64,000 nucleotides of DNA from Variovorax paradoxus (lineage in GTDB: Bacteria; Pseudomonadota; Gammaproteobacteria; Burkholderiales; Burkholderiaceae_C), in contig CP063167.1 in NCBI GenBank assembly GCA_016806145.1, positions 1,298,501 to 1,362,500 of the forward strand, written 5' to 3'. Each line of letters starts with the position of its first letter. Position 1 is the stretch's first letter. The notes under the pieces were generated by a model. It was not told where the DNA came from, made no database searches, and saw only the letters and a list, made by a program, of their open reading frames with translations. The translations under genes and the position numbers were made by a program. Of this stretch, positions 49,657-59,030 are shown piece by piece.

Positions 49657-50564
49657 CGCAGCCTCGGGTTGAGCGCGTCGCGCAGCCAGTCGCCCAGCAG
49701 GTTCACGCTGAGCGCGACCGCGATCAGCATCAGGCCGGGGAAGAGCGCGATCCACCATTCGCCCGAGAACAGGTAGTTGTTGCCCACGCGGATCAAGGTG
49801 CCGAGCGAGGGCGAGGTCGGCGGCGCGCCCACGCCGAGGAAGGACAGGGTCGCCTCGGTCACGATGGCGGTCGAGACCTGGATGGTCGCGAGCACGAGCA
49901 CCGGCCCGAGCACGTTGGGCAGCACATGGCGCCGCATGATGCGAAAGGGCGCGACGCCCGTGACCTGCGCGGCCTGCACGTATTCCTTGTGGCGCTCGGA
50001 CAGCGTCGCGCCGCGCACGGTGCGCGCGTACTGCACCCAGCCGCTCAGCGAGATCGCGAGCACCAGCACGGCGAAAGCCACCGAGGCGTGGGCGTTCGGC
50101 AGCAGCGAGCGCGCCACCCCGGCGATCAGCAGCGCGGTGAGGATCGGCGGGAACGACAGCATGACGTCGCACACGCGCATGAGCAGCGCGTCGACCCAGC
50201 CGCCCGCGAAGCCGGCCAGCAATCCGAGCGCGACGCCGACCACGGCGGAGACCGCGACCGAGGCCAGGCCCACGACCAGCGAGATGCGCAGGCCGTGGAT
50301 CACGGCCGACAGCATGTCGCGTCCCTGGTCGTCGGTGCCCAGCGGGTAGTTGGCACTGCCTTCCGGCGCCCATGCCGGCGGTAGCCGCGCATCGAGCAGC
50401 TCGAGCCGGGTCAGGTCGAACGGGTCGTGCGGCGACACCCAGCCCGCGAAGACGGCCGCCAGCAGGCAGGCGAGTGCGACCAGCGCCGCCGCCATGGCGA
50501 CCGGCGAGCTGCGAAAGCTGTGGCCGACATCGCTGTCGAGCCATCGGGTCCAGAGCTGTTTCAT
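49653..50564 (-). CDS. Dipeptide-type ABC permease, DppC-like
   Basis: A 303-residue permease with an N-terminal OppC_N segment (SSPVAMAAALVALACLLAAV), the PLGTDDQGRDMLSAVIHGLR block and the EAA-type loop EYVQAAQVTGVAPFRIMRRH. Five further hydrophobic segments. ATG 50564 overlaps the M20 hydrolase stop (ATGA). Confidence 0.9.
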   Translation of the reverse strand: MKQLWTRWLDSDVGHSFRSSPVAMAAALVALACLLAAVFAGWVSPHDPFDLTRLELLDARLPPAWAPEGSANYPLGTDDQGRDMLSAVIHGLRISLVVGLASVAVSAVVGVALGLLAGFAGGWVDALLMRVCDVMLSFPPILTALLIAGVARSLLPNAHASVAFAVLVLAISLSGWVQYARTVRGATLSERHKEYVQAAQVTGVAPFRIMRRHVLPNVLGPVLVLATIQVSTAIVTEATLSFLGVGAPPTSPSLGTLIRVGNNYLFSGEWWIALFPGLMLIAVALSVNLLGDWLRDALNPRLR

Positions 50565-51757
50565 GGCGCGAGCAGGTCCTCGGCGAGTGCCGCGAACACG
50601 CCGCTGCCGACCGGGATGGTGGCGTCGTTGAAGTCGTAGCGCGGGTGATGCAGGAAGCGGCCGTCGGTCATGCCCTGGCCGAGCCGGAAGTAGGCGCCCG
50701 GCCGTTGCTGCAGCATGAAGGCGAAATCCTCCGATCCCATGCTGGGCTCCATGTCGCGGACCACGTGGGCCTCGCCGACCACCCGGCAGGCGACGCGCGC
50801 GAGCGCTTCGGCGGCCTCGGGGTGGTTGACGGTCGGTGGGTAGAGCTCCTCGTAGTGCACCTCGGCCTGGGCGCCGAAGGCCAGTGCCACGCGCTGCGCG
50901 GTCTCGATCAGGCGTTCGCGCAGCACGGCCTGCACCTGGGGCTTGAACCACTTGACCATGCCGTGCAGCTGCGCGTGGTCCGGAATGACCGACAGGGCCT
51001 CGGGCGCGCCCGACTGGAAGGACTGGAAGCTGATGACCGCCGCATCGACCGGATTGACGTTGCGGCTCACGATGGTGTGCACCGCCGAGACGATCCCGGA
51101 GGCCACGAGGATCGGATCGATGGCCTGCTGCGGATGGGCGCCGTGCCCGCCGCGACCCTGCACGCGGATCGAGAAGCGGTCGATCGCCGCCATCATCGGC
51201 CCGGGGTTCAGCGCGATGGTGCCCGCGGGCAGTGAGGGCCAGTTGTGCAGCGCGAACACCTGCTGCGCGGGGAAGCGCTCGAACAGGCCGTCGCGGATCA
51301 TCTCGCGCGCGCCGGCATGGCCTTCCTCGCCCGGCTGGAAGAAGAAGTAGACGGTGCCGTCGAAGTCGCGGGTCTGCGCCAGGTACTTCGCGGCGCCCAG
51401 CAGGATCGCGCAGTGCCCGTCGTGCCCGCAGCCGTGCATGCGGCCCGGGATGCACGAGCGATAGGCCGGATCGCCGAGTTCCTGGATCGGCAGTGCGTCC
51501 ATGTCGGCCCGCAGGCCGATGCTGCGCCCGCTGGCCGTGGAACGGCCGTGCAGCACGCCGACCACGCCGGTGCGGCCCACGTGGCGGTGCACCTCGATGC
51601 CGAGCGCCTGGAGGAAGGTGGCGATGCGCGCGGCGGTGCGTTCCTCCTCGAAGCCGAGCTCGGGGTGCGCGTGGAGGTCCTGGCGCAGCCGGGCCAGGTC
51701 GTCGTGGAACGCGCGCACCGCTTCGACGGTGCGCGCCATGGGAGGCGTGGGATTCAT
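50561..51757 (-). CDS. M20-family amidohydrolase (N-acyl-amino acid / hippurate hydrolase type)
   Basis: A 398-residue M20D metallopeptidase-like amidohydrolase without signal peptide. RADMDALPI, then GCGHDGH with Cys110 and His112 as metal ligands, then GEEGHAGA with Glu144/Glu145 as base and ligand. The dimerisation domain starts near residue 190 (RGGHGAHPQQAID). The family cleaves N-acyl or N-aminoacyl amides such as hippurate in the cytoplasm. The gene sits between the two permease genes, so the importer's cargo is probably its substrate. ATG 51757 fits; the open frame beyond it is a shadow of the DppB gene. Confidence 0.89.
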   Translation of the reverse strand: MNPTPPMARTVEAVRAFHDDLARLRQDLHAHPELGFEEERTAARIATFLQALGIEVHRHVGRTGVVGVLHGRSTASGRSIGLRADMDALPIQELGDPAYRSCIPGRMHGCGHDGHCAILLGAAKYLAQTRDFDGTVYFFFQPGEEGHAGAREMIRDGLFERFPAQQVFALHNWPSLPAGTIALNPGPMMAAIDRFSIRVQGRGGHGAHPQQAIDPILVASGIVSAVHTIVSRNVNPVDAAVISFQSFQSGAPEALSVIPDHAQLHGMVKWFKPQVQAVLRERLIETAQRVALAFGAQAEVHYEELYPPTVNHPEAAEALARVACRVVGEAHVVRDMEPSMGSEDFAFMLQQRPGAYFRLGQGMTDGRFLHHPRYDFNDATIPVGSGVFAALAEDLLAP

Positions 51758-51768
51758 GCGGGCCGCTT

Positions 51769-52734
51769 TCAGGCTGTCTCTAGACGGGGATCGATCGCGA
51801 CATAGAGGATGTCCACGACCAGGTTGATGCACACGTACATGGCCGCGACGAAGCACAGGTACGCGGCGATGACGGGCGTGTCGGCAAAGCCGATCGCATC
51901 GACGAACAGGGCGCCGAGGCCGGGCCACTGGAAGACGGTTTCGGTGACCACGGCGAAGGCGATGACCGCGCCCAGCTGCAGCCCCACGATCGTCACGACC
52001 GGCACCAGCGCGTTGCGCAGCGCATGGCGGTAGAGGATCGCGCGCTCGCGGATGCCGCGCGCGCGGGCGAAGCGGATGTAGTCGGCGCGAAGCACCTCCA
52101 TCATCTCGGCGCGCGCGAGCCGCACGATCAGGGCGAGCTGGAACAGCGCGAGCGTGACGGCCGGCATCGCGAGGTGCAGCCAGCCGTCGCGCGTGAGCAG
52201 CCCGCTCTTCCACCAGCCGATGGCCACCACCTCGCCGCGGCCGTAGGAGGGCAGGAGGCCGAGCGTGACGGAGAAGACCAGGATCAGCAGGATGCCGATC
52301 AGGAAGGTGGGCAGCGAGGCGCCGATCAGCGAGAGTGCCATGGTGCTGCGCGCGAACCAGCTCCGCGGGCGCACCGCGCACGCGACGCCCAGGAACAGGC
52401 CGGCCACCACCGAGACCACGGCGGCGACCAGGCTGAGCTCGAGCGTGGCCGGCAGGCGCTCGGCCAGCAGTTCGCGCACCGGCCGGCCCTGGCGCAGCGA
52501 CACGCCGAGGTCGCCTTGCGCGAGCCGCGCCGAGAAGCGTGCGAACTGCAACACGAAGGGGTCGTCCAGCCGCAGTTCCTGGCGCACGCGCGCGCGGTCG
52601 GCATCGCTTGCATCGGGCCCCAGCATCTGCGTGACCGGGTCGCCCACGTGCTTGAACAGGCCGAAGGCGATGAACGCGACGGTGGCCAGCACCCCGACGG
52701 CCGCCAGCAGTCGGCGGATGAAGAACGCGAGCAT
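51769..52734 (-). CDS. Dipeptide-type ABC permease, DppB-like
   Basis: A 321-residue permease. The N-terminal segment FFIRRLLAAVGVLATVAFIA is typical of OppB/DppB. LRLDDPFVLQFARFSARLAQ, DLGVSLRQGRPV and the EAA-loop-like DYIRFARARGIRERAILYRH follow. ATG 52734, 6 bases after the binding-protein stop. Confidence 0.9.
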   Translation of the reverse strand: MLAFFIRRLLAAVGVLATVAFIAFGLFKHVGDPVTQMLGPDASDADRARVRQELRLDDPFVLQFARFSARLAQGDLGVSLRQGRPVRELLAERLPATLELSLVAAVVSVVAGLFLGVACAVRPRSWFARSTMALSLIGASLPTFLIGILLILVFSVTLGLLPSYGRGEVVAIGWWKSGLLTRDGWLHLAMPAVTLALFQLALIVRLARAEMMEVLRADYIRFARARGIRERAILYRHALRNALVPVVTIVGLQLGAVIAFAVVTETVFQWPGLGALFVDAIGFADTPVIAAYLCFVAAMYVCINLVVDILYVAIDPRLETA

Positions 52735-52739
52735 CGGGC

Positions 52740-54314
52740 CTACCGGACGTTGATGAAGCGCAGGTTGACGCGGTTGTCGCTCTGCAGTGCCGCGTCGACG
52801 TTCTTGCGCATGCCCCAGGCCAGGCCCTGCTGGTAGAGCGGGATGTGGCCCACGTCGTTGCGGTGCAGGGTCATCGCCTGCGTGACCAGCCGCGTGCGCG
52901 CCTGCGGGTCCATCTCGGTCAGCACCTGGCCGATCAGCCGGTCGACCTCGGGATTGCTGTAGCGCCCGACGTTCCACTGGCCGGCCTTGCCGTCGCGCGT
53001 GGCCATCATCACGTTGAGGGTGTTGTAGGCGTCGAGGTTGACGGGCGTGTAGCCGAAGAAATTGAAGCTCGAGTCGCCCGCGCCCACCTTGGTGAAGAAG
53101 CGCGCGCCCGGCAGTGCGTTGACCGCCACCTTCACGCCGATGCGCGAAAGCATGCCGGCGATCGCGGTGCAGACCTGTTCGTCGTTGACGTAGCGGTCGT
53201 TGGTGCAGTCGAGCGTGACCTCGAAGCCGGTCGGATAGCCGGCGTCGGCGAGCAGCTTCTTCGCGGCCGCGAGGTCGTAGGGAAAGGGCCGCGCCACCAT
53301 GGCGGCGTCGACCGAGTTCACGCCGCGCGGCACGAGGATGCCGGTGGGCACCGCCGAGTCGCGCAGGATGCGCTTGCCGATCGCCTCGATGTCGATCGCC
53401 TGGTAGATCGCCAGCCGCACGCGGCGATCGGCGAAGGGATTCCTGCCCTTGACGCTCGCGTAGCGCAGCTCGGGGCTGGCCTGGTCCATCGAGAGGAACA
53501 GGTTGCGGATCTCGGGGCCCTGCAGCACCTTGTAGCCGGTCGAGGCCTCGACCCGCGGAATGTCCTGCAGCGGGATCGGGTAGGCGAAGTCGAGCTCGCC
53601 CGACAGCAGCGCCGCCACGCGGGTGGCGGCCGACGAGATCTTCACCATCGTCGCCTCGGTGATGTTGGTGCCGGGCTTGTCCCACCAGCCCGTGTGCGCC
53701 ACCAGCACCGTGCGCACGTCGGGTTCGCGCACCGAGAGCTTGAAGGGGCCGGTGCCGTTGGCGTTGCGGGTCGCGAAGTTCTCGCTCTTCTGCCGCATGT
53801 CGGCCGGGCGCAGCGCGCCGTTCTTCTCGGCCCAGGCCTTGGACATCACCTTGAGCTCGGGCAGCGACTGCAGCAGCGCCGCGTTGGGGAATTCGGTGAC
53901 GACGTCGACGGTCGTGGCGTCCACCGCCTTCACGTCGGCGATCGAGGCGGCGAACACCTTCATGTCCGATTCGGGCGTCATCGCGCGCTTGAGCGAGAAC
54001 ACCACGTCATCCGCCGTCAGCAAGCTGCCGTCGTGGAAGCGCACGCCCTCGCGCAGGCGGAAGCGCCAGACGGTCGGCGCCGGCTGGGTCCACGACTGCG
54101 CGAGCGCGGGCTCGATGCGCTGCTCGCGGTCGCGCCGCACCAGTCCCTCGTAGATGTGGCCGAGCACGGTCATGGTCGGCCCGTGGTTGAAGGCATCCGG
54201 GTCCATGGTCGCGGCGTCGTCCTGAGACGCCCACTTGAACGCAACGGCATGCGCGGAACAGCAAAGCACGAGGGCGAGAAGGCCGGCGAAGCGGCGAAGG
54301 GCCCGAGGCGGCAT
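52740..54314 (-). CDS. Dipeptide-type ABC substrate-binding protein, DppA-like
   Basis: A 524-residue periplasmic receptor of SBP family 5. The signal peptide is residues 1-25 (LLALVLCCSAHAVA). Family blocks: MDPDAFNHGPTMTVLGHIYEGL, WRFRLREGVRFHDGSLLTADDVVFSL (near residues 82-107) and NGTGPFKL near 188. First gene of the importer operon, with two TetR-type palindromes just upstream. Ligands of the family are peptides, glutathione and related amides; the M20 hydrolase in the operon suggests an N-acyl amino acid or small peptide. Confidence 0.9.
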   Translation of the reverse strand: MPPRALRRFAGLLALVLCCSAHAVAFKWASQDDAATMDPDAFNHGPTMTVLGHIYEGLVRRDREQRIEPALAQSWTQPAPTVWRFRLREGVRFHDGSLLTADDVVFSLKRAMTPESDMKVFAASIADVKAVDATTVDVVTEFPNAALLQSLPELKVMSKAWAEKNGALRPADMRQKSENFATRNANGTGPFKLSVREPDVRTVLVAHTGWWDKPGTNITEATMVKISSAATRVAALLSGELDFAYPIPLQDIPRVEASTGYKVLQGPEIRNLFLSMDQASPELRYASVKGRNPFADRRVRLAIYQAIDIEAIGKRILRDSAVPTGILVPRGVNSVDAAMVARPFPYDLAAAKKLLADAGYPTGFEVTLDCTNDRYVNDEQVCTAIAGMLSRIGVKVAVNALPGARFFTKVGAGDSSFNFFGYTPVNLDAYNTLNVMMATRDGKAGQWNVGRYSNPEVDRLIGQVLTEMDPQARTRLVTQAMTLHRNDVGHIPLYQQGLAWGMRKNVDAALQSDNRVNLRFINVR

Positions 54315-54329
54315 GATTGACTCCAGTAA

Positions 54330-54345
54330 ACGGTACGCACCGTAT
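54330..54345. promoter_or_regulatory. TetR operator candidate 1
   Basis: ACGGTACGCACCGTAT, a near-perfect palindrome (one mismatch in the core), 29 bases from candidate 2. It lies 16 bases before the importer operon start. Confidence 0.65.
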
Positions 54346-54358
54346 CTAAAACTTTAGA

Positions 54359-54374
54359 ACGGTACGTACCGTAT
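54359..54374. promoter_or_regulatory. TetR operator candidate 2
   Basis: ACGGTACGTACCGTAT, whose first 14 bases are a perfect palindrome. It lies 33 bases before the divergent TetR start, so it is placed to control both directions. Confidence 0.7.
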
Positions 54375-54406
54375 GTCAACAGGCATCGGAATGTCAGAAT
54401 CGCGCC

Positions 54407-55060
54407 ATGACCATGCAGGACACCCCCGACCAGAGTTCCGAGCCCGTGGAGCAGGGGCCGCGCGGCCGGCGCCGCCGGCAGCAGACGCACGACGCCATCC
54501 TCGAAGCCGCGCGCGAGGTGCTGCGCGTGCACGGCTACGCGCGCTTCGCGATGGAGCAGGTCGCGGCGCTGGCCGGCGTATCGAAGACCTCGATCTACCG
54601 CCGCTGGCCGAGCAAGGGCGCGCTGCTGATCGAGCTCTACATGGAGGGCCTGCCCGACACGGCCATCGTCGAGGACGCGGCCTCGCTCAAGAGCGAGTTG
54701 CGCCGCTACCTGGTGTCGACGGTCGAGCGCGTGCAGGACCGCGAATGGCGCACGATCCTCAGTTCGCTCGTGGCCGAGGCGCAGTACGACCAGGCCACCG
54801 CCACCTTGCTGCGCGACAAGGTGGTGCTGCCGCGCCGCGAATCGGGCCTGCGCCTGCTGCGCAAGGCCCAGGAGCGCGGCGAGATCGCGGCCGACGTCGA
54901 CCACGACATCGTGCTCGACCTGCTGTTCGGGCCGGTCTGGTATCGCCTGCTGTTCGAGCATGCGGAGCTCGATGCCGATTTCGCGAAGCGGCTGCTGGCG
55001 CAGGTCGAGAAGATGCTGTTCGTGCCGAAGGCCGCGGGCAAGGGCGCGCGGGGCGCCTAG
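54407..55060 (+). CDS. TetR-family repressor
   Basis: A 217-residue TetR protein. The helix-turn-helix spans about residues 25-70 (THDAILEAAREVLRVHGYAR, GVSKTSIYRRWPSKGALL). The C-terminal domain fits TetR_C_16-like regulators (VLDLLFGPVWYRLLFEH). Divergent from the peptide importer operon across two ACGGTACGYACCGTAT palindromes, so it very likely represses both. ATG 54407 has no good ribosome site; ATG 54413 two codons later is possible. Confidence 0.89.
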   Translation: MTMQDTPDQSSEPVEQGPRGRRRRQQTHDAILEAAREVLRVHGYARFAMEQVAALAGVSKTSIYRRWPSKGALLIELYMEGLPDTAIVEDAASLKSELRRYLVSTVERVQDREWRTILSSLVAEAQYDQATATLLRDKVVLPRRESGLRLLRKAQERGEIAADVDHDIVLDLLFGPVWYRLLFEHAELDADFAKRLLAQVEKMLFVPKAAGKGARGA

Positions 55061-55318
55061 GCTCCGCTTTCATCATCGCCTCGCGAGGCGAAGTTGCCGC
55101 TCACGCGCAGGGCGGCACGTCTCCGTGCCCATGCCATCGGCTTGCGCGCCGCGCGCCACATGATTGTTTTTGCCATCCGGATGCGGCCTTTCGCAATCGC
55201 TACGCGCGAACTCGCCACGTAGCATCCGCGGACTTTTCGCAACTGCCTTGCAAGTGGAAGGCACAGGTTGCGGCTAGTGCCGAGGTCGCATCAACAACTT
55301 CAACGGAGACAAAGATCC

Positions 55319-56995
55319 ATGCGGGGATTCAAGAAAAGACGCGTCTTGCCATTGCTGGCTGTCCTGCTTCTTCAAGCGTGCGGCGGCGGTGGAGGAGGCG
55401 GTGGCGCCATCCAGATCGATCCGTCGGCGGTCGCCACGACACAGCCGCCACCGTCGCCGCCTTCGGCGGGCACGGCATGCGCCGCACTTCGGGGTGCCAA
55501 GGTGGACGGGGCCGCGATCGGACTGCCGACCCAGGGCGCAACGGTCACCGAAGCAGCGCTCGTGCCGGGCACGGGCCAGGCGGGCGAGCATTGCATGGTC
55601 AAGGGCCGCATCGCTTCCGTCTCCGAAGGGGCACAGGACATCGTGTTCGCCCTCGCGCTCCCCACGAACTGGAACGGCCATGCGATGCACTTCGGTGGCG
55701 GCGGATTCGACGGCGTGGTTCCGGATCTCGTGACCACGCCGCTGACATCGGGCGCCAGCCCGCTGCAGCGCGGGTACGCCATCTTCGCCGGCGACTCGGG
55801 GCATCAGGCGCCTCCGACCGACCCCTTCCATACCGCCTTCGCATCGAACGGCGAAATGCTCCGGAACTACGCCGGCGATGCCTTGAAGAAGACGCGCGAC
55901 GCGGCGATGAAGCTGATCGGCCTGCGCTACGGGAAGGCGCCAGCCAAGACCTATTTCATGGGCGGCTCGAAGGGCGGTCACGAAGGCATGCAGGTGATGC
56001 AGAAATGGCCCGCCGACTACGACGGCGTGGTCACCTACTTCCCGGCCTATGCCTACATGCCGCAGATGATGACCATCCAGGTCGCAACGCGCGCGCTGTG
56101 GGGCAATGGCGGCGTCGGCTTCCTCGATCCGAAGAAGCTGCAGGCGCTGCGCACGGCCGAACTCGCGGCCTGCGATGCGCTCGATGGCGCCGCCGACGGC
56201 ATCGTCGGCAACCTCGCCGCATGCACGTTCAAGCCGCAGAGCCTGCGTTGCAAGGGCGGCGCGGATGCGGGAGACGATTGCCTGTCCGATGCCCAGATCA
56301 AGACGGTCGAGACGCTGCAATCGCGCACCGAGTTCTCCTATGCTTTCAAGAACGGCGCGACCGGCAACCCCGGCTTCCTGCCGTCCACCGACTACGCCTC
56401 GGTGCTCGGCGCGACCGCGACCTTTCCGGTGCCTCCGAATCCGCTGCTGCTGGGCGCCCTGGGTGCGTTGCCAGACGCCTTCATCCGCAATGCGGTGCTG
56501 ATGGATCCCTTGGGCCTGTCGATCGGCCTCGATGGCGCCTCACCGGGAAGCTACCTGCCGCGCATCCAGGAGCTGTCCGCGGTCATGGACGCCACGAGCA
56601 CGAACATCGAGCCCTTCGTCGCGCGTGGCGGCAAGTGGCTGCTGGTGCACGGGACCTCCGATCCGCTCATCACCTTCCAGGGTTCGGTCGACTACTACAA
56701 CGCGCTGCTGCTGAAGCTCGGCCGGCCCCAGGTCGATGCCTTCCTGCGCTTCTACCAGGTGCCGGGATACGGGCACGGCACCGGACACTTCAATGCGACC
56801 GGCGGCATTCCGGTGCTGGACGCGCTCGAGGGCTGGGTGGAGCAGGGCAAGGCGCCGGGGGAACTGGTGGCAACCGACGCCAACCCCGCGACGGCCGGAC
56901 GCACGCGGCCGCTTTGCATCTATCCGAGCTGGCCGAAGTACAACGGGTCCGGCGACTTGAATGCGGCGGGCAGCTATCGCTGCGCGACGAGCTGA
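55319..56995 (+). CDS. Tannase/feruloyl esterase family lipoprotein
   Basis: A 558-residue exported esterase of the tannase family. The signal peptide has a lipobox, LLQAC, with Cys21, followed by a run of eight glycines and a Pro/Ser linker, so it is probably anchored to the outer membrane. The catalytic serine is Ser217 in GGSKGGHEG. Asp in HGTSDPLI and His in GHGTGHFN complete the triad. Paired cysteines (CAAL, HCMV, ACDAL, AACTF, RCKGG, DDCLS) fit the disulfides of the family. It cleaves ester bonds of gallates, ferulates or similar. ATG 55319 is chosen; the upstream frame lacks a signal peptide. Confidence 0.87.
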   Translation: MRGFKKRRVLPLLAVLLLQACGGGGGGGGAIQIDPSAVATTQPPPSPPSAGTACAALRGAKVDGAAIGLPTQGATVTEAALVPGTGQAGEHCMVKGRIASVSEGAQDIVFALALPTNWNGHAMHFGGGGFDGVVPDLVTTPLTSGASPLQRGYAIFAGDSGHQAPPTDPFHTAFASNGEMLRNYAGDALKKTRDAAMKLIGLRYGKAPAKTYFMGGSKGGHEGMQVMQKWPADYDGVVTYFPAYAYMPQMMTIQVATRALWGNGGVGFLDPKKLQALRTAELAACDALDGAADGIVGNLAACTFKPQSLRCKGGADAGDDCLSDAQIKTVETLQSRTEFSYAFKNGATGNPGFLPSTDYASVLGATATFPVPPNPLLLGALGALPDAFIRNAVLMDPLGLSIGLDGASPGSYLPRIQELSAVMDATSTNIEPFVARGGKWLLVHGTSDPLITFQGSVDYYNALLLKLGRPQVDAFLRFYQVPGYGHGTGHFNATGGIPVLDALEGWVEQGKAPGELVATDANPATAGRTRPLCIYPSWPKYNGSGDLNAAGSYRCATS

Positions 56996-57026
56996 CGCAG
57001 TCCATCCGGTCGGCTTCTCCCGTTCC

Positions 57027-57929
57027 TCACGTCGACTTCTTCTTGCGCGGCAAGGAAGTCTCCAGCAGATCGATGAACGCCTTCGCGGCAGGGCCGGGAA
57101 GGCGCGAGGTCTGCCACACGAGATGGATGGGACGCTCGAGGCCTGGCGAAAGCACGGGCACCAGCGCGACCTTGCTCGCATCGAAGAACGGGACGGCGAT
57201 GCTGGGCACGACGCTGATGCCGAGGCCCGCCGCGACGAGGCCCGCGACGGTCGGCAGGTGCTCCACTTCCATCACCTCCTCGACGGCGATGCCGCGCATC
57301 GCGTGTTCCAGATGCTGTCCGATGCTGCCCGAGCGGGCGTAGCGGATCAGGGACGCACCTTCCAGGTCCCGCAGGTCGACCCGCTTTCGCGAGGCGAGCC
57401 GATGGTCCGCCGGGCATGCGAGCACGAACGACTCCTGCATCAGCACACGGTACTGAAGGCCCGCGAGCGGGCCCGGCGCGCTGAGGATCGCGAAATCGGC
57501 CTGCCGCTCGCGCACCAGCTCCATGCACTTCGGAGGCAGGTGGTCGAACAGATCGACGCGGATGCCCGGATAGCGGGCGCGGAAACGCGCGATCAGCGGC
57601 GGCAGCCAATGGGCCGCGAAGGGCGGTGAGGTGGCGACCGCGACCCGTCCCTTGTTCATGCCGGCGTGATCTCGCAGGTCGGCACCGATCTCGTCGAGCT
57701 CCGCGACGATTCGCCGCGCCGAGGCGACGAGTCGTTCGCCGTCGCCCGTCAGGCTGACACGGCGCCTGTCGCGGTCCACCAGCCGCAGGCCGACCTCGGC
57801 TTCGAGCTTCGCAATCATCTGACTGAACGCGGACTGCGTCACGTTGCATCGCTCCGCGGCCTGCGAGAAGTGCCGGAGCTCGTCCAGCGCGATCAGCGCA
57901 CGCAGCACGCGGGTGGAGACGTTGATCAA
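57027..57929 (-). CDS. LysR-family regulator
   Basis: A 300-residue LysR regulator. Helix-turn-helix at about 5-55 (LRALIALDELRHFSQAAERC, VTQSAFSQMIAKLEAEVG). Effector domain from about 90, with VAVATSPPFAAHWLPPLIAR. Divergent from the Bug receptor/amidohydrolase operon; the 91-base gap is AT-rich (ATCAATTTATC, AAAGAATTAATTTTAC), where its sites should be. Its 3' end faces the tannase gene 31 bases away. Confidence 0.9.
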   Translation of the reverse strand: MINVSTRVLRALIALDELRHFSQAAERCNVTQSAFSQMIAKLEAEVGLRLVDRDRRRVSLTGDGERLVASARRIVAELDEIGADLRDHAGMNKGRVAVATSPPFAAHWLPPLIARFRARYPGIRVDLFDHLPPKCMELVRERQADFAILSAPGPLAGLQYRVLMQESFVLACPADHRLASRKRVDLRDLEGASLIRYARSGSIGQHLEHAMRGIAVEEVMEVEHLPTVAGLVAAGLGISVVPSIAVPFFDASKVALVPVLSPGLERPIHLVWQTSRLPGPAAKAFIDLLETSLPRKKKST

Positions 57930-58020
57930 TTTATCTACTCACAGGACGCAAAGAATTAATTTTACTGAACGAAACCCGCTGCCTAGGATTCGCTCCACGA
58001 CAACGGCAAGGAGCCGAACC

Positions 58021-59016
58021 ATGAGACAAGACACACGACGCCACTTCTCCGCCGCGCTCGGCGCGGCCGCCTTCTGGGCGATATCGGGCATGTTCTCGCC
58101 GAGCGCGGGTGCGCAGCCTTATCCGAGCAAGCCCATCCGCCTCGTCATTCCCTGGCCCGCGGGCGGCAGCACCGACGTGCTGGGCCGTGCGCTCGGCGTC
58201 GAGCTGGGCAAGCAGCTCGGGCAGCCGGTCATCATCGACAACCGGGCGGGCGCGGCCGGGAAGATCGGCACCGCCATCGCGGCGAAGGCACCCGCCGACG
58301 GCTACACCATCTACCTGGGCACCGTCGCCAACTTCAGCGTGGCCGCGGCGTGGGAGCCCTCGCTGCAGTACGACCCGATCAAGGATTTCTCTCCCGTGGC
58401 CTACGTGGCCGACTCGCCGGCGATGCTCGCCGTCAGCAGCTCCCTGCCGATCCACGACATCAAGGAACTGCGCGACTACATCCGCCAGTCGGGGCGCCAG
58501 ATGTCCTATGCCAGCGCGGGCGAAGGCAGCGGCTACCACCTGATGGCCGAACTCTTCAAGCTGCAGGCCCGGCTCGACCTGCTCCATGTTCCGTTCCAGG
58601 GAACGCCGCCCGCGGCGACGGCGGTGGCTGCCGGCCAGGTCGACATGACCTTCGATGCCGCCGGGCTCAAGCCCTTCGTGGAATCGGGAAAGCTGCGGCC
58701 GATCGCCGTCACGGGCAACGAACGATGGGCCTTCGTGCCCGACGCCGCCACCTTCGCGTCGCAGGGCGTGAACAACCTCGAGGGCAACAGCTGGTTCGCG
58801 ATCTTCGCGCCCGCGGGCACGCCGGCCGATGCCATCGACAAGCTCAACGGCGCCATCAACAGGTCGCTCTCCTCGCCCGAGTTGCTGGCGGTGCTGAAGG
58901 CCAATGGCTACATCCCGGTGGGCGGCACGGCCGCAGCGCTGGGCAGCATGGTGGCGAAGGACATGGCCAAGTGGAAAGACGTCGTGCAGAAGGCCCATCT
59001 GCGCGCCGTGAAGTAG
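58021..59016 (+). CDS. Bug-family periplasmic receptor (TTT) 3
   Basis: A 331-residue receptor. The signal peptide (RRHFSAALGAAAFWAISGMF) is cleaved near AGA-QP. Bug blocks: YPSKPIRLVIPWPAGGSTDV, QPVIIDNRAGAAG and HVPFQGTPPAATAVAAGQVD. First gene of the operon divergent from LysR. AAGGAG precedes ATG 58021. It presumably presents the carboxylate that the following enzymes process; no membrane subunits are nearby. Confidence 0.9.
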   Translation: MRQDTRRHFSAALGAAAFWAISGMFSPSAGAQPYPSKPIRLVIPWPAGGSTDVLGRALGVELGKQLGQPVIIDNRAGAAGKIGTAIAAKAPADGYTIYLGTVANFSVAAAWEPSLQYDPIKDFSPVAYVADSPAMLAVSSSLPIHDIKELRDYIRQSGRQMSYASAGEGSGYHLMAELFKLQARLDLLHVPFQGTPPAATAVAAGQVDMTFDAAGLKPFVESGKLRPIAVTGNERWAFVPDAATFASQGVNNLEGNSWFAIFAPAGTPADAIDKLNGAINRSLSSPELLAVLKANGYIPVGGTAAALGSMVAKDMAKWKDVVQKAHLRAVK

Positions 59017-59030
59017 CAGGCGCGGGCGCG

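Noticed and set aside
54373..57342. Open frame of 989 codons on the plus strand
   Set aside because: Out-of-frame shadow crossing the TetR and tannase genes and the antisense of LysR; no domain.
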